Below are positions 11,001 to 22,003 of a DNA stretch of 64,000 nucleotides, piece by piece. A program made the translations under genes and the position numbers. This stretch comes from Colletotrichum lupini. Taxonomy: Eukaryota > Ascomycota > Sordariomycetes > Glomerellales > Glomerellaceae. Below the pieces are notes generated by a model. It ran no database searches. It had not been told where the DNA came from and worked only from the letters and a program-made list of their open reading frames with translations. Numbering within the stretch: the stretch's first letter is position 1; the number at the start of each line of letters is the position of its first letter. The stretch covers positions 2,356,001 to 2,420,000 of the forward strand of contig NC_064681.1 of NCBI RefSeq assembly GCF_023278565.1, written 5' to 3'.

Positions 11001-13713
11001 AAGGAAAAAACTAATTCAGATACAAAGTTCGCAAAAACACACGACAACCGGCTGGGCTTTACGTACACGGAATCGATGTCTAATGAGATCCATCCAGGGG
11101 CGCGGCGCTTTGCCTTTAGGTGCCTGGCGGCTGTTGCTGGCATTACACGAGATCCATGCCATCGGGTCCCCTTGACGTACACGGTTGAAAGTGGACTCCC
11201 GCGGCGGAGGCACATCGGCCACCCGGTTCGGCCTCCCGTTAGCGGTCGATGCCCTCTGTTAAGCCGGTGGATCCCCTGGTGGTCTGGGGCCCTGGAGGTT
11301 GCCATGATCCATCCGAAGGGTGCGCTTATTGGGGCGTGCCTCGCGAGTTCTTAACGTTAGGGGACGCCGAAAGTAATGAGATCCATCAGAGCTACGACCA
11401 TGGCCATCGTGAAGTGAAAATTTTACACTCGATCCCACGCCTTCAAAGTTGCAAAGGTCTCGAATGGCCACTCGCGGCCTCGCCAAGGTAGTGGCCGCAT
11501 GGACCATTGGATGGCTCACACACCATGGAACATGCAAAAGAACAAACAGAGGGAAGCCATTACTCTCACATCACGAATGGTCGGGTACCGCAGGAGAGAA
11601 CCCGAAGAGTACAGCTGCCCACGTTGCGGCCTACCAGGAGCGCAATTGGATATCAAGTAACAACAGCCGCACGACGATGGTGAGCTTATGACTGATGAGA
11701 TCCATCGGGGTGATGACGCTAGAATGTATGGAACGTCTGAATGGAAGGCTGGAACGAGCCAAGTACGTCAGGCCAAGGCACGGGAGCAAGCGGATCTTGA
11801 AAAGTTGAGACAAGACAAACTTGAGGCTCCATCGCGGAACAGAATGGGGCTCTTCGGGTTACAGTTTACGGCGCATCACTACCTGCAATGCTGCATGGCC
11901 ATGCTGTGCGGCTCCTTTGTGAGCAGCAGCTAGAGCCGCCGTGAGGTTTTGATCGACTGACCCAAATCAGGGGTGCATACGGGAAACAAGCCAAAGTTGA
12001 ACGGGCATGCTTGAGAACAACAGGAGACAACTGTGGGTTTGCTTGATATGGATTGTGGGTGTTAGTGACGATGGTGCAATACCACGAATATCCCGAGCAG
12101 AACATCCACTTTGAGCCGACGACAAACGAGCCGTGGATGGCCGCGGTCTACGATGGCACATGGGTGTTTGCGATGTCGACGGTCGGACAGTGTGGTTGAA
12201 GTTTTTTTTTCGAGAAAATTTTTACGAGCAATTTGTTGCCTCTATTGCGCAGAGTGGAGTGCCATAAGCGCCATCTGTCCAAGGGAAAAGGACCCACGAT
12301 GCGCCTTTGGATGGACAGCACTGGAGACATGCTGGAGACATCCCACGCTCCGGAACGAGAGTCCGGAAGTATTACCTAACACTCCCGTTAACCGCCCTTC
12401 CGCACATGGCCTCATCGCCAAATGTCTATGGCCAGACCCTAGCAGGCCTACGATGATGGGATTCCGCCTCCAATCGGGACGGGGACATCCTTCGGACGAC
12501 GGATGGGACAGCCTTTTTCGATTCCGGGTCATTCCCAGACTACGAAAAGGCGTCATGCACACATGGCCATGCACCCACCAGTAGGTGTAGAAACTTTGGC
12601 GGCCAAGCCCAAAGACTCTTATTGACTCACGCGCCCAGTGCGCCCTACATACCGCTGATGTGCACCGCGCCCTGCAGAGCGCCTCATGTCAATGTCGCTA
12701 TTGCACTAGTAGGCTGGTGGACAGGCCATAGATAACAACGCATATCAGTTGGGCATCTCTCGGTTCATTGGCAACCACCCCCAAACCACGAGAGCTGACC
12801 AAGCTCCATGATGAATAATTCCCCGTCTTCGCTACACCGGAAATCATGTTCCTCGAGGCTGAGGTGAACCAGAACACCATCTCCAGGACTGTATTGCGTC
12901 AACCCTCTTGACATTTGCTCACCAAGCTCATTGCGTGCTCACAGCCGCAAACTTACAGACCACCCAGGAATTGCATCATGCACGCCTCCACTGACTCCTC
13001 TCTTTCCACCTGAAATTGGGAGATGGCAAAGCAGTCAGGCCTAAGCCCAGCCAACACCAAAATGCGATGCGTGCAAAATCACAAGCTTACTCGGAATACG
13101 CAAGTATCTTTGAAACACTGGTAGTTCTTACCCCGGCCATGACAAGCTCATTCCTTCGTGGGGAGCTTCGTGTATATGTGTGTGTATTATTCAGCTTCCC
13201 CTCTGCTTCATTATGTAGTCGAAGGACGACATGTTCCTCTACATTGTCTACTTTCTCTTTACCCCAACTTTTGACTCCCGTCGACGACGCCACATGCTTT
13301 CTCTTGCGCCCGCACTGCTACCAAAGCCGGTCAGTCGGGCCAGGGACTAGACGATCCGTCGACCGAGTTGTTGGAAATGGTGTTTGGGGACGGTCTGTTG
13401 CTGTGAAGGCGCCGTTTCGGGTTGGGGTAGGTCATCACTCCTTTCGTCCAGCTTACTCTCTACCTCACATCCGTATTGCAGGTTGCATTGTATCCAGAGG
13501 TCAGCGTAACCAGATTATGGTGACGGGTGGTTTCACATCACTTTTGGCTGGGGAAATCCTCCTCATCTGGTAGTGGCAGAGCGTCTTGCTCTGTCTATTG
13601 TCTCTATATATTCTACATGGCGTATTCGCCTTTTTCAATAAGGGTGCATCTAACATGGACATGTTTACGTGTGCACGGGGCAGAATGCAAGCATCATTGA
13701 ATGGGTGCATTGT
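8093..13713. other. Long intergenic region, no supported gene
   Basis: About 5.6 kb without a gene I can support. Near 8100-8600 is the arrestin promoter, with a GACTC pentamer run (8417-8435) and a cluster of GGTAC/GAGGTAC words (8568-8610). The word TACGGAGTA is at 9009-9017. The phrase ATGAGATCCAT recurs at about 11084, 11382 and 11693, roughly 300 bp apart. Open frames of up to 185 codons (such as 13016-13573) have no domain, no codon-position signal I can see, and many overlapping rivals on both strands. Confidence 0.5.
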
Positions 13714-15261
13714 CTAGTCATGCCACGAAATGTACAACATGATACCGGCGCCGACAGCGATGGCGGCGAACTGAACGAGGGTCTTGCGCAGCTCGGCCAT
13801 CTTGTTCGGGCCCGTCTCGAGCAGCTCGGGGATAACGGCGACGGTACCGACGTAGAGGAAGGTACCCGCGGTGAAGGGCAGAAGCAAATCGCCCCAAGTC
13901 TATCAGGTCCATCGTCAGCAACTTGTGATTCGTCACGCCAAACTTGCGTTGGCGGCACGAGAGAAAAGGAGCGCAGGTTTTTAACTCACCAAGCTGGTAC
14001 CCCAGAGCCCCGCGTTACGCGGCATACCGCCCTCGCCGGAGCCGGAGCTGCTGCCGCCGAGCTCCTGGACGGCGATGCCGATGAGGGTGCCGAGAAGGGC
14101 GCCGAGGGCCGTGACGAACTGGGCGCCCATGGCGGCGCGCTTGCTGAAGCCGGATTGCACGAGCAGGGCAAAGTCGCCGACCTCGTGGGGGATCTCGTGG
14201 AAGAAGACGGCTACGGTGGTGGTTGCGCCGATGGTCGGGGAGGCGTAGAAGCTGGCGGACATGGCGAGGCCGTCTGTGATGTTGTGCGTGAAGTCGGCGC
14301 TGCGGGATCTAAGTCAGTACAGTCATGAGTGGAATCGCGCCCGGAGGCCGAGTGGGAGACTGGGTGGGAGGAAGTCGTACATCAGGTTCAGGTAGCCTCC
14401 GAGTCTCACGCTGGGGTTCATCTCCTTCTCCGGCTTGTCCACGGCGCCGTCGGCTCCAGATCCGGAGTCGGTCCCGGCCTTCTTCTTGCGCGAGGTGACT
14501 TTGCCCGCCTTCTCCACAGCAGACGACACAGCCTCGGCCTTGGCCTCCCCGTGCTCCTGCGCATGCGGGTGTCCACCGTGATCGTGCGAATGCCCCTCCC
14601 CGCCCGTAGCGATGCGCAGTCCCTTGTCCATGGCCACGAACGTCATGAAACCGACGAGGATCGCGACGCCGAGCAGCAGATTGCGGTTCGGTTCGACGAG
14701 CACGAGGCGCGCGCGCTCGGGCTCGTCCTCGCCGAGGAAGATCTCGGGGAGCAGGTGGAACAAGGTGTCGCCCATGAGCCCTCCGACGGCGAAGGCGACC
14801 ATGACGGAGAGAGAGGAGGGGTCAATGTCGGTCGGGCAGAGGGCGAGGAGGAAGTTGGGGGGCCCGGAGATGTAGAGGGTCGCCAGGAGGGCGTTTACGG
14901 CGGGGGAGCCGGGGAAGAGGGTTCCGAAGGCGCGAGAGAGGAGGGAGGGGGTTTCGGAGAGGGAGGCGAGTTTGGAGGAGGTTAGGGATTGGACTATCGA
15001 GCATTGCTGGGATGGTATCGTCAGTTGCGAAGCTCTAGGCTGATGATTTTTGGTGCTCTGAGCTCTCCCGTGCGTCCAATCGGGTTTGCTTCATATTCTT
15101 CTCCTCCTCGCACTTACCTGCAGCTGCTCGTCAATCTCCTCGAGGCTGAGTGATGCCACGGGCTTGCTCGTGAGACCAATTTTCTCGGCGACGGTGGAGG
15201 CGAGGCCGAGCTGCACCATGAGGAAGAGAGCCCAGAAGGCTGGCTTCCAGGAACGATCCAT
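13714..15261 (-). CDS. ZIP-family zinc transporter, KE4/SLC39A7-like
   Basis: Predicted 421-aa ZIP metal transporter of the LIV-1/KE4 branch, which moves zinc out of the ER/Golgi lumen into the cytosol. Four exons: 15261-15118, 15006-14381, 14299-13990 and 13899-13714, with GT-AG introns of 111, 81 and 90 nt. An N-terminal signal or first membrane segment is followed by hydrophobic spans. A His-rich cytosolic loop ([16 protein letters not shown]) occupies part of exon 2. The intron 2 junction builds [12 protein letters not shown] (H262, N263, D266) and exon 3 carries HEIPHEVGD (residues 291-299), the paired metal-site motifs of TM4 and TM5 in LIV-1 ZIPs. The protein ends ISWHD. Yeast YKE4 is the nearest family precedent. 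The splice model is hand-built, but every junction preserves frame and motif. Confidence 0.93.
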
Positions 15262-15581
15262 TGTCGCTACAGTTGCTTGTCAAGTTCGGTATTTGACTTT
15301 GAGCTGATCTCTCCGTTCTCCGACGTGTTTTATGTTCGATTTTCCCGAGGTTGAACGATTGTCGAGGCGGGGATGGGTGTGGAAGAAAAACGAGTGGAAG
15401 CTCTCGGTTGCACGACGAGGAATTGTCGAGAGAAGCGAAGAAAGCTGTGGCGGTGATCCTAACACTTGTTGAGATCTCTCTCTCTCTCGTTTACTCCAAT
15501 TTCCGCACAGTGCAGAAAGCCCCCTCTCCTCCCTGGATAAGCTGTCATCTCATTCCCTCTTCCAAACCTTGGCGAGCACGT

Positions 15582-15605
15582 CCGCTGCCGCTGCCGCTGC
15601 CGCTG
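15582..15605. repeat. CCGCTG hexamer microsatellite, four units
   Basis: Four perfect tandem CCGCTG units in intergenic DNA upstream of the ZIP transporter. A simple repeat, probably length-variable. Confidence 0.85.
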
Positions 15606-17534
15606 CAGTGCCGGCCGAGGGAGACGCTGTAATTCCGACCATTCTCGGCCGATGACCGGTGCGAGCTGTGCCTTTCCAGGTCGCTGGAGCCTGGAGGAGC
15701 TGCTGAGAGGGTCGCGTGCCGCTGATTGTGAGGGTGCTGCTCAATGGAGGGGGTAATGCGAGCTGTGTGCAAGCTGAGAAGCATAAAAAGGCCGCTAGGC
15801 CATTTTCGGGACTTGTTGTGCAAGTCTTGCGTCCGATGTTGGAATTGGCAGGATAACTCATCCTTACGACTTGCCCAATAATCGATATGGGTTGGAAGTT
15901 TGGTCCAAGAACACGGATCAAAGTTGCCAAAGACATTTGGAAACAGAATATGCAGAAGGAAGGGGGGTCTCGAAGCATTTATTCGTTTTTCTCGACCTCC
16001 TTCCTGCTTGGACCCTTAAGGTACAAAAATTGAGACTAAAGCTCTTGGTACTGGGAAAGAGCTGGGGGCTCCCGAGGGTTTCGAGTACCCGGACGGGTCG
16101 GTTGGTCGTTTCCACTTTCCATCACCACCACTTGCCGCGTAAACGACTTTCCCTCTTCAGTTTCGTGGGAAAGAAGGAGCAAATGCAAGACCCTGTTTGG
16201 CCCAATGCTGCTGCGGAATGTTTTGAGCACTGACAGAAGATGGGTAATGCTTGGGAAGTGACGGGTCCCGATTTGCTGGGTAGGTTGCACCTTGGTCTTC
16301 GGGATGTGGGAGTAGAAGCGGGTGTCAGTGTCACCGAGCTTGTTGGGTGAGTTCTGACGTCGCTCCATGAACCAGGTATGGTCCGCCCCTCGAAGCTCTG
16401 TTAATTGTGTGTTTTGTCTTCAATTGATCTCGATGAGTCTGGCAAAGCATCCCCGTTGAAATTCTGGGAACCGTGCAAGAGAACGAGGGCACGTTGGCTA
16501 CGTCCGTGTCCATGCTGCCTCTTCACTCTCGTTCAAAGTGCCAAAACTCCCGTGTGCCACGCTGTATCTTCAAGAAATCGCATACGTGTAGCACACATTT
16601 GTTCAACTGCATGGATATCAACAACATTGAAATCCAATAGCATTATCCATGGTCTGTCCGGGATGAACTGGTGGCCCATGTCTCCCGCTAGAACCGGCCC
16701 AGATTTCACGGGGCACCTTCACCAAGAGGACACCGAGCGACCAATGATCGTGCGCTAGTGACTCATCGTTTGAAGCTCCAGGAACTCCAGCAAAGCCTTT
16801 AACCATCAGGCCTTCTGCTTTTCTTTGCGACTTCGACCTCATGGCTCTGTTGTCCTGGTGGGTGGCTTCACTAAAAATTTATAAACGATCTACTTCTCTG
16901 GTGCCGTGAAACCCCACACATCGCGATCTAGGAGCTATTCGTGACCAGTATGAACATTAACGGCAAACATCACAGTTAGGATGATTGCCGTTCGTGCTCC
17001 TATTAACCACGAACAACGTCTCGGATGGATCCTCGCTCGATGCTGGCGAGACACCCCGTGTATAGCCAAGTAGACTGTTCAACAGAAGTAAAGCCGTCTT
17101 ATTCTCTACACCAAATTGAACTGCTGCAAATAAGATGTTCGTCTAGCAGTCGCGTTTCGATTCGTAAGAATTGCCGTCTTCAGCCCACACGCCTAGGCAC
17201 CGGGACGCACATTTCTATGCCCTGCCATATCTCGTGGAATAGGAGAGATTGCTCAGATATTTGGTGACCGATGGTTTGAACATCCTCACCGAGATGGTTT
17301 TCTCAATGGATGGGCCCTTCAGGGGTGATTATGTGACCGTTGATGACAAGAAACTGTAGTTACCAAGGTTCGATGACAACGACGAAATCCGGCCAAACGG
17401 GTGCCCGACTCTTTTCGGAGATAATGTTCTTGAGGCCCATAATCAGGCGTCAAGCAGCCAGAATGTGTCAAGTCCATTTGTTCTTGTAAGTCTATCTTAT
17501 TGAGCAGTTGTGGTCTTTCTCCGGCTTTGTCGGC

Positions 17535-17542
17535 TATAAAAG
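17535..17542 (+). promoter_or_regulatory. TATA box upstream of orphan membrane protein gene
   Basis: TATAAAAG lies 155 bases before the ATG at 17698 and is followed by a pyrimidine/A-rich leader. This supports taking 17698 as the start instead of the upstream in-frame ATG at 17500, which would lie ahead of the TATA box. Confidence 0.5.
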
Positions 17543-17697
17543 ATCCAACCCACCGTCTCATCACCCTGCTTCTACTCGTTCATCTTGTCCTCGCCGCCCC
17601 AGCTTTCGATCACCCTATCTTCCAAATACACAACAATCATCAAAAATATCGCCTCCACACTCTTTTACTCGCAAAGTGTAGTCATATCGCATACAAA

Positions 17698-18402
17698 ATG
17701 TACATATACAACGTTTTCGACGCAATAGAGAGTGCCATCGATGCATACGACGGCAAACTGTCAGACTACTACTTCCTCAACCAATGCATGCGTATCATTT
17801 GCGAGCTATACGGAATGGTTCTCCTCGGCATCATGGACTATTTCCTTGTTCTCCTCGTGCTTCGATTCGACGCCGAGGAGCAGCCGTGGCGCACACTCGG
17901 CCACGACCCCTACGGATTCATCTGGTCCAAATACACCAAGGTCTACGATGTCGGCAGTATTGAAGATTTCGGCACGCAACAGGCTGGCGACAACGGAACT
18001 TACCAAGGCTTGGATCTTCTGAACGCCACAACGCCTGGTCAAGAACTTGACTATAGGCTGGTCCTGCGCAGATACGGCAAGGGGTGTTGTGGAGGTATCC
18101 TTGGGCTGTATGATGGGTGGAAAATCTTTGGATTCCTTATACACTATGCCATACATGATTTCCGCGCTCTAGCCGCTACGAGATCCGCTCTAAGAGAACG
18201 CGGCATTGACGACTCGGAAACCGCCTTGGAGCATTGCATCATATGGGCTTTGTCGCTTGTTCCCATGTTCTTCAGTGGGCAGTCTTACTACGATAATCCA
18301 GTGCAATCAATAGTTTGGCTGATCCTGCTGGAATGTATCATACAGGCGTTCGCCGTGTTAGCTCGCTCGCGACTGGAAAAGGAAGAAGAGGGCGAATGGT
18401 AA
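17698..18402 (+). CDS. Orphan multi-pass membrane protein
   Basis: Predicted 234-aa protein I do not recognise. It starts MYIYNVFDAIESAIDAYDG. Hydrophobic segments are visible around residues 36-58 (LYGMVLLGIMDYFLVLLVL), a weaker one around residues 140-155, and two near the C-terminus (HCIIWALSLVPMFF and SIVWLILLECIIQAFAVLA), so two to four membrane spans. A polar central loop holds NGTY and NAT sequons and a GKGCCGG patch; the tail is Lys/Glu-rich. The same frame extends upstream to 17500, but a TATA box at 17535 and the leader context favour 17698. It has no introns, no known motif and no functional partner next door. It may be lineage-restricted, and a non-coding origin is not fully excluded. 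Confidence 0.6.
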   Translation: MYIYNVFDAIESAIDAYDGKLSDYYFLNQCMRIICELYGMVLLGIMDYFLVLLVLRFDAEEQPWRTLGHDPYGFIWSKYTKVYDVGSIEDFGTQQAGDNGTYQGLDLLNATTPGQELDYRLVLRRYGKGCCGGILGLYDGWKIFGFLIHYAIHDFRALAATRSALRERGIDDSETALEHCIIWALSLVPMFFSGQSYYDNPVQSIVWLILLECIIQAFAVLARSRLEKEEEGEW

Positions 18403-19423
18403 AACGATAAGGGCAACGAGAGCCCGCTGATGGAGGGAGATTATGCGAGGGATGAAAGGGACTGATAAAGGGGCGATATCATCAACACTACAGGGAAAGG
18501 GGCTGAAGAAGAAGATGAAGTACTCCATTCGCTTGTGACTTGCGGCTGTTCTGCACTCACAACTTCTGGGGAAGACCGAAGAGTTACGAAGATTTCATGC
18601 GGATCAAAGTAATAAGAAGATCAAATAACGTTATGATGAATGAGAAGCTTCTTCTAGTTTGTGTGATAAAGTCCCTGCTTCCATAAATTGGGATCGCGTG
18701 CATGACCTATCAGCGATATTCGTCGATATGATAGCCATTGCCGAGACGTCACTGCCCAGATGAAGATAGGGATGCTGTTGCCGGGTTCGACGAGAGGGAA
18801 GGTACTATATACCTTTCGTTCACAACGATGAGGCTCGGCACGAATGCCAGCTTAACCGTGTCGGACACGAGGAGCTGGGAAAGAGGAGTCAACATGACGC
18901 AAATCGCAGTTGTCGCAGACGTCTGCGGAGCGTGGAAGTAGCAGTCGTCTTCAGATGATCATAGCCAGAGGTTGAGGCAACTACCATGCTTTAGTTATAT
19001 GCATCCGGCAGGAATGTGCAGATATCGAGCAAGGATACATACCTTTCGATGAGTCCTTGCCGAATGTTTGCTCCATCAGGCATGTTGAGAAGAAGTTGCG
19101 GAAGAGATGACATGGTCAGTCACTGCCTCCAACGGCTACATATGTGCAATTTCCGCGTCGAAACAGCAGGACTCAGCAGCAGTGCCAGCCAGATTGCATT
19201 ACTTCCAAATATTGGAAGCAGGAAATGGCATACCTGGGTCTCAAAGTTGGAAGGTCTGATTCTGTTCCACGAAGTCCTTGACCAGTATATCTACCCATCC
19301 TCTCCCCCCCTCTCTTCTCTTCTCTTCTTCTTCTTTTCTTCTCCAGGGAGGTCGTCTATCATTCACTACCGAATACAACAAGCGAGCCGCATAGCGATAC
19401 ACACTTACACCTATACTTACAAC
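18403..19423. other. Intergenic stretch between two orphan genes
   Basis: No gene supported. A long pyrimidine tract (CTCTCCCCCCC then CTTCT repeats, about 19297-19343) precedes the next possible start at 19424 and may be part of its core promoter. Confidence 0.45.
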
Positions 19424-20338
19424 ATGGACCTCCTTTACGTCATCCTCGCGGTACCGGTCGCGGTCGCCTTCTGTTTTCTCGTCATACTTCGAAAATCCCT
19501 CCGACGTGGCTGGACAAGACTCCGCCCCCAAGTCAACGAATGGGCAGGTCTGGCCATGGTCGCGCTTCTGGAGGCCTTCAAGAAGGGCATTAAGGACGCC
19601 CTGAAGGAGGTCTTCAAGGGGATTATCTTGACAATTCTACGAGAAATGACGGGCTTCCCGAAGCCTTGTGCCGCTCAGGGCGGTGCAGGTGGACGTTGCC
19701 CTGATGAACCCTTCGTGGTTCACAGAAGGTGTCTTACCCGACGGTACCTTCATCCGACAATCTCCGACGCCCCGGTCCTTGGGCTCCAGCGGGGGACCTT
19801 ACAGATTATGTGCTCTCTCGGGAGCTTTCTTGACGACATGTTTTCTTACGACATCTTACATCACGGCATCTTACAACACGACATCTTGCTTCACGACATC
19901 CTCCACATTGGCATTTTGTATGACAGCCTCTTTCATCATGGATCTCTTACCGTATGTCCTTCCATCACGGCATCTTCTAGGACGACGTTTTTGGTCAAGA
20001 CATCGCCTGCCATGGTTATCCCCCTATCACGAATTGTCCCATCACTGCATTTTCCCGGCATCTTGTACATTATCATCTCTCATCCTGGATCCCCTATCAC
20101 ACCGTCTCTCAAAGAAGCATTCTTCGTCATGGCTGTCTCTTGTCGAAACACACTCATCACGGCATCTCGCACAACAGCATCTTCCATCATGGGTCTTCCA
20201 TCACGACGTTTTCTCTCACAACATCTGTCGTCATTGCCGTCTCCTATCATGACGCTTCCTGTCATAACATCTCACGACATGTCTTCTACCAAGACGTCTA
20301 CACTGGCTTTTCTCATGTCATCGGCCCATGTGTCGTGA
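19424..20338 (+). CDS. Candidate small membrane protein running into decayed repeat
   Basis: The frame opens MDLLYVILAVPVAVAFCFLV, one clear membrane anchor, followed by a basic stretch and a strongly amphipathic segment (residues about 43-77; ALLEAFKKGIKDALKEVFKG then IILTILREMTG). After about residue 80 the translation becomes compositionally odd and enters a 15-bp-period repeat (pentapeptides of the HDILx type) until a stop at 20338, 304 aa in all. The N-terminal 80 residues look protein-like; the rest may be non-coding, or reached only if an intron near 19670-19700 is missed. The same frame is open upstream to 19016, but the ATG at 19424 follows a pyrimidine tract and A-rich leader typical of fungal starts. 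No family recognised. Confidence 0.35.
   Translation: MDLLYVILAVPVAVAFCFLVILRKSLRRGWTRLRPQVNEWAGLAMVALLEAFKKGIKDALKEVFKGIILTILREMTGFPKPCAAQGGAGGRCPDEPFVVHRRCLTRRYLHPTISDAPVLGLQRGTLQIMCSLGSFLDDMFSYDILHHGILQHDILLHDILHIGILYDSLFHHGSLTVCPSITASSRTTFLVKTSPAMVIPLSRIVPSLHFPGILYIIISHPGSPITPSLKEAFFVMAVSCRNTLITASRTTASSIMGLPSRRFLSQHLSSLPSPIMTLPVITSHDMSSTKTSTLAFLMSSAHVS
19831..19945 (+). repeat. 15-bp-period tandem repeat, degrading downstream
   Basis: Units ending ACATC/GCATC recur exactly every 15 bases (19836, 19851, 19866, 19881, 19896, 19911, 19926), of the form TTACATCACGGCATC. Beyond 19945 the same CATCACGGCATC vocabulary continues without strict period to about 20330. In the open frame it encodes pentapeptides such as HDIL plus one residue. 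The period is a multiple of three, so expansion would keep frame. Confidence 0.75.
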
Positions 20339-22003
20339 CGAAGTCATTGTACTCTATTCGGCTTGTCCAAGGTCATTGCCAAAGCTATCCGTCATGACTT
20401 CGACCCACGAGTCTGTCTTCCACCAGATGACCGACTGATCACTTCATCTCAACGACTTCCTTGTCAAGAGTCTGAACACGAAGATTTGTCATCTATGGGA
20501 CGCTGTAGGATGACTATCCTTACTGGCTGTCGTGGTGTCGGTCCCTCCCGGACTGTCTCCAGAGAGCCTGCCAACATCAGGATTATCGTCGAATGCCCCT
20601 GGCCAGACTGGACTTCGGGACGAGAAGCCGTCTCTTCATCCGTGCTCTTGAAGTCCAAGTCTGAGGATGGCTATCTGCAAGCTGGCAAACTAAGACAGTG
20701 GTATGGCTTCCTTGCCTTTGCTCTTGATTACCTGAATACGCAGCTAACGTCTTCTGCAGGTTCTGTCCCTCTCAGATTGTGTCTGTTTTCCAGTATGGCT
20801 CAGTTCATGTTGGGTGAAGCTGTTCTTCGTAGCTGGTGCTGGTGGTTCGGGTCACATGCTCTACGGGTAGGTCAAGTTCTTGAGTCTCTCTGTTCGACAC
20901 AGCTGACATAAAATTGAGGCTCTGGAAGTCTTGGCCAATCAGGTGACGCATACTGCTGGACATGTGTCGAAGGTGTTGCTGCCGCCACTGTCTCCTTCAC
21001 CATGGGTTGCTTCTCTTTGACTATTCGTCATTGCAGTACAATCAACCATGAGCGGGTGGGGCGCGCCAGAAAGCACATGGGGGTGTGTCAGTGCGTGTGA
21101 CAGCCGCTGGAAGGAGCATCAAAAGGTGGTCAGAGCTTCCCAAGTCGCTGGTTCCCTCTGCCAAGTCTTGCACCTCCTCCTCCAAGCACCTGGAACCCCG
21201 CCATGCCCGCCTCTTTTGCAGCATCCAAGGTGGCTGTGCAAGCAATCGACACTTCAACCCCTCTTACTGAACAATCAAACTTCAAGTGACGAATCCACTG
21301 AAGAGAGAGTGGATGGGGGGCGAAAAAGGGGTCCGTCACTTGTCGTCGAGTTTCCCATCAAACAAGATGTCGTTGGGTGCAAGGACTGGGAACACCTTGA
21401 AAGTCAACAGTGGCCAATGACGTCGCTCGCCGCCCAGAGGCCTCTCGGGCACGCACCAGCGCCATCACCAAGCTAAAGCACGGCGCACCACCACCAACAG
21501 CTGCTTTAAGCGCCATGCAAGCTGTTTCGACGCACCCACAATCCAACCATATTCGCCCTCACTACACCCCCGGTCCTTGAATAGACAGAACCCGGCTCGT
21601 CGTCACAAAGTCTCAGAGCACCATCCGAAGTGCCACTCACCTTTACCGTTCCTTGCGATTCCTGCTCAGAGGTTTCCTGCTGGCGAATAGCTATTGCAGT
21701 TCCCCTACACAGTCGTCACTTTGTCTGATCGCTGGCGTCCACCTAGTGTACCAACCAGACCTTTTATCCTCCGGACCGCAACTCGCTTCAACAACTTACC
21801 GAGCAGACGCTCTCTCCAACTTGCAAACCGAGCCTCTTTGGCTTTCTGGACCCCGCGGTCTCTCACCAAAGTTCTCCACGACATTTACGCGCCAGTCGCA
21901 TCTCGAGACACCACCATCCAAGAGCAACCATCTTGTACGAGGCCCGACCTGACGTAACCAAGACCTCAACTTTCTGCGCCTGTTTTGCGCACCCATCTTC
22001 ATC
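20339..22003. other. Intergenic region upstream of senescence-domain gene
   Basis: No supported gene. Open frames at 20363-20911 and 21048-21476 lack motifs and splice support. The stretch 21540-22003 is CA/CT-rich and is the likely promoter and leader of the gene starting at 22004. Confidence 0.5.

Larger units (their letters stand above)
15262..17697. other. Intergenic region, no supported gene
   Basis: The 5' flank of the ZIP gene (start at 15261) and the leader of the gene starting at 17698. A perfect hexamer microsatellite CCGCTG x4 is at 15582-15605. The remaining open frames (120 codons or fewer) show no family features. Confidence 0.5.

Noticed and set aside
13016..13573. 185-codon + strand frame downstream of the ZIP transporter
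   Set aside because: No recognisable domain and irregular composition; most likely intergenic read-through.
20363..20911. 182-codon + strand frame after the 15-bp repeat
   Set aside because: No motif, no credible start context, and no splice path connecting it to the preceding candidate gene.
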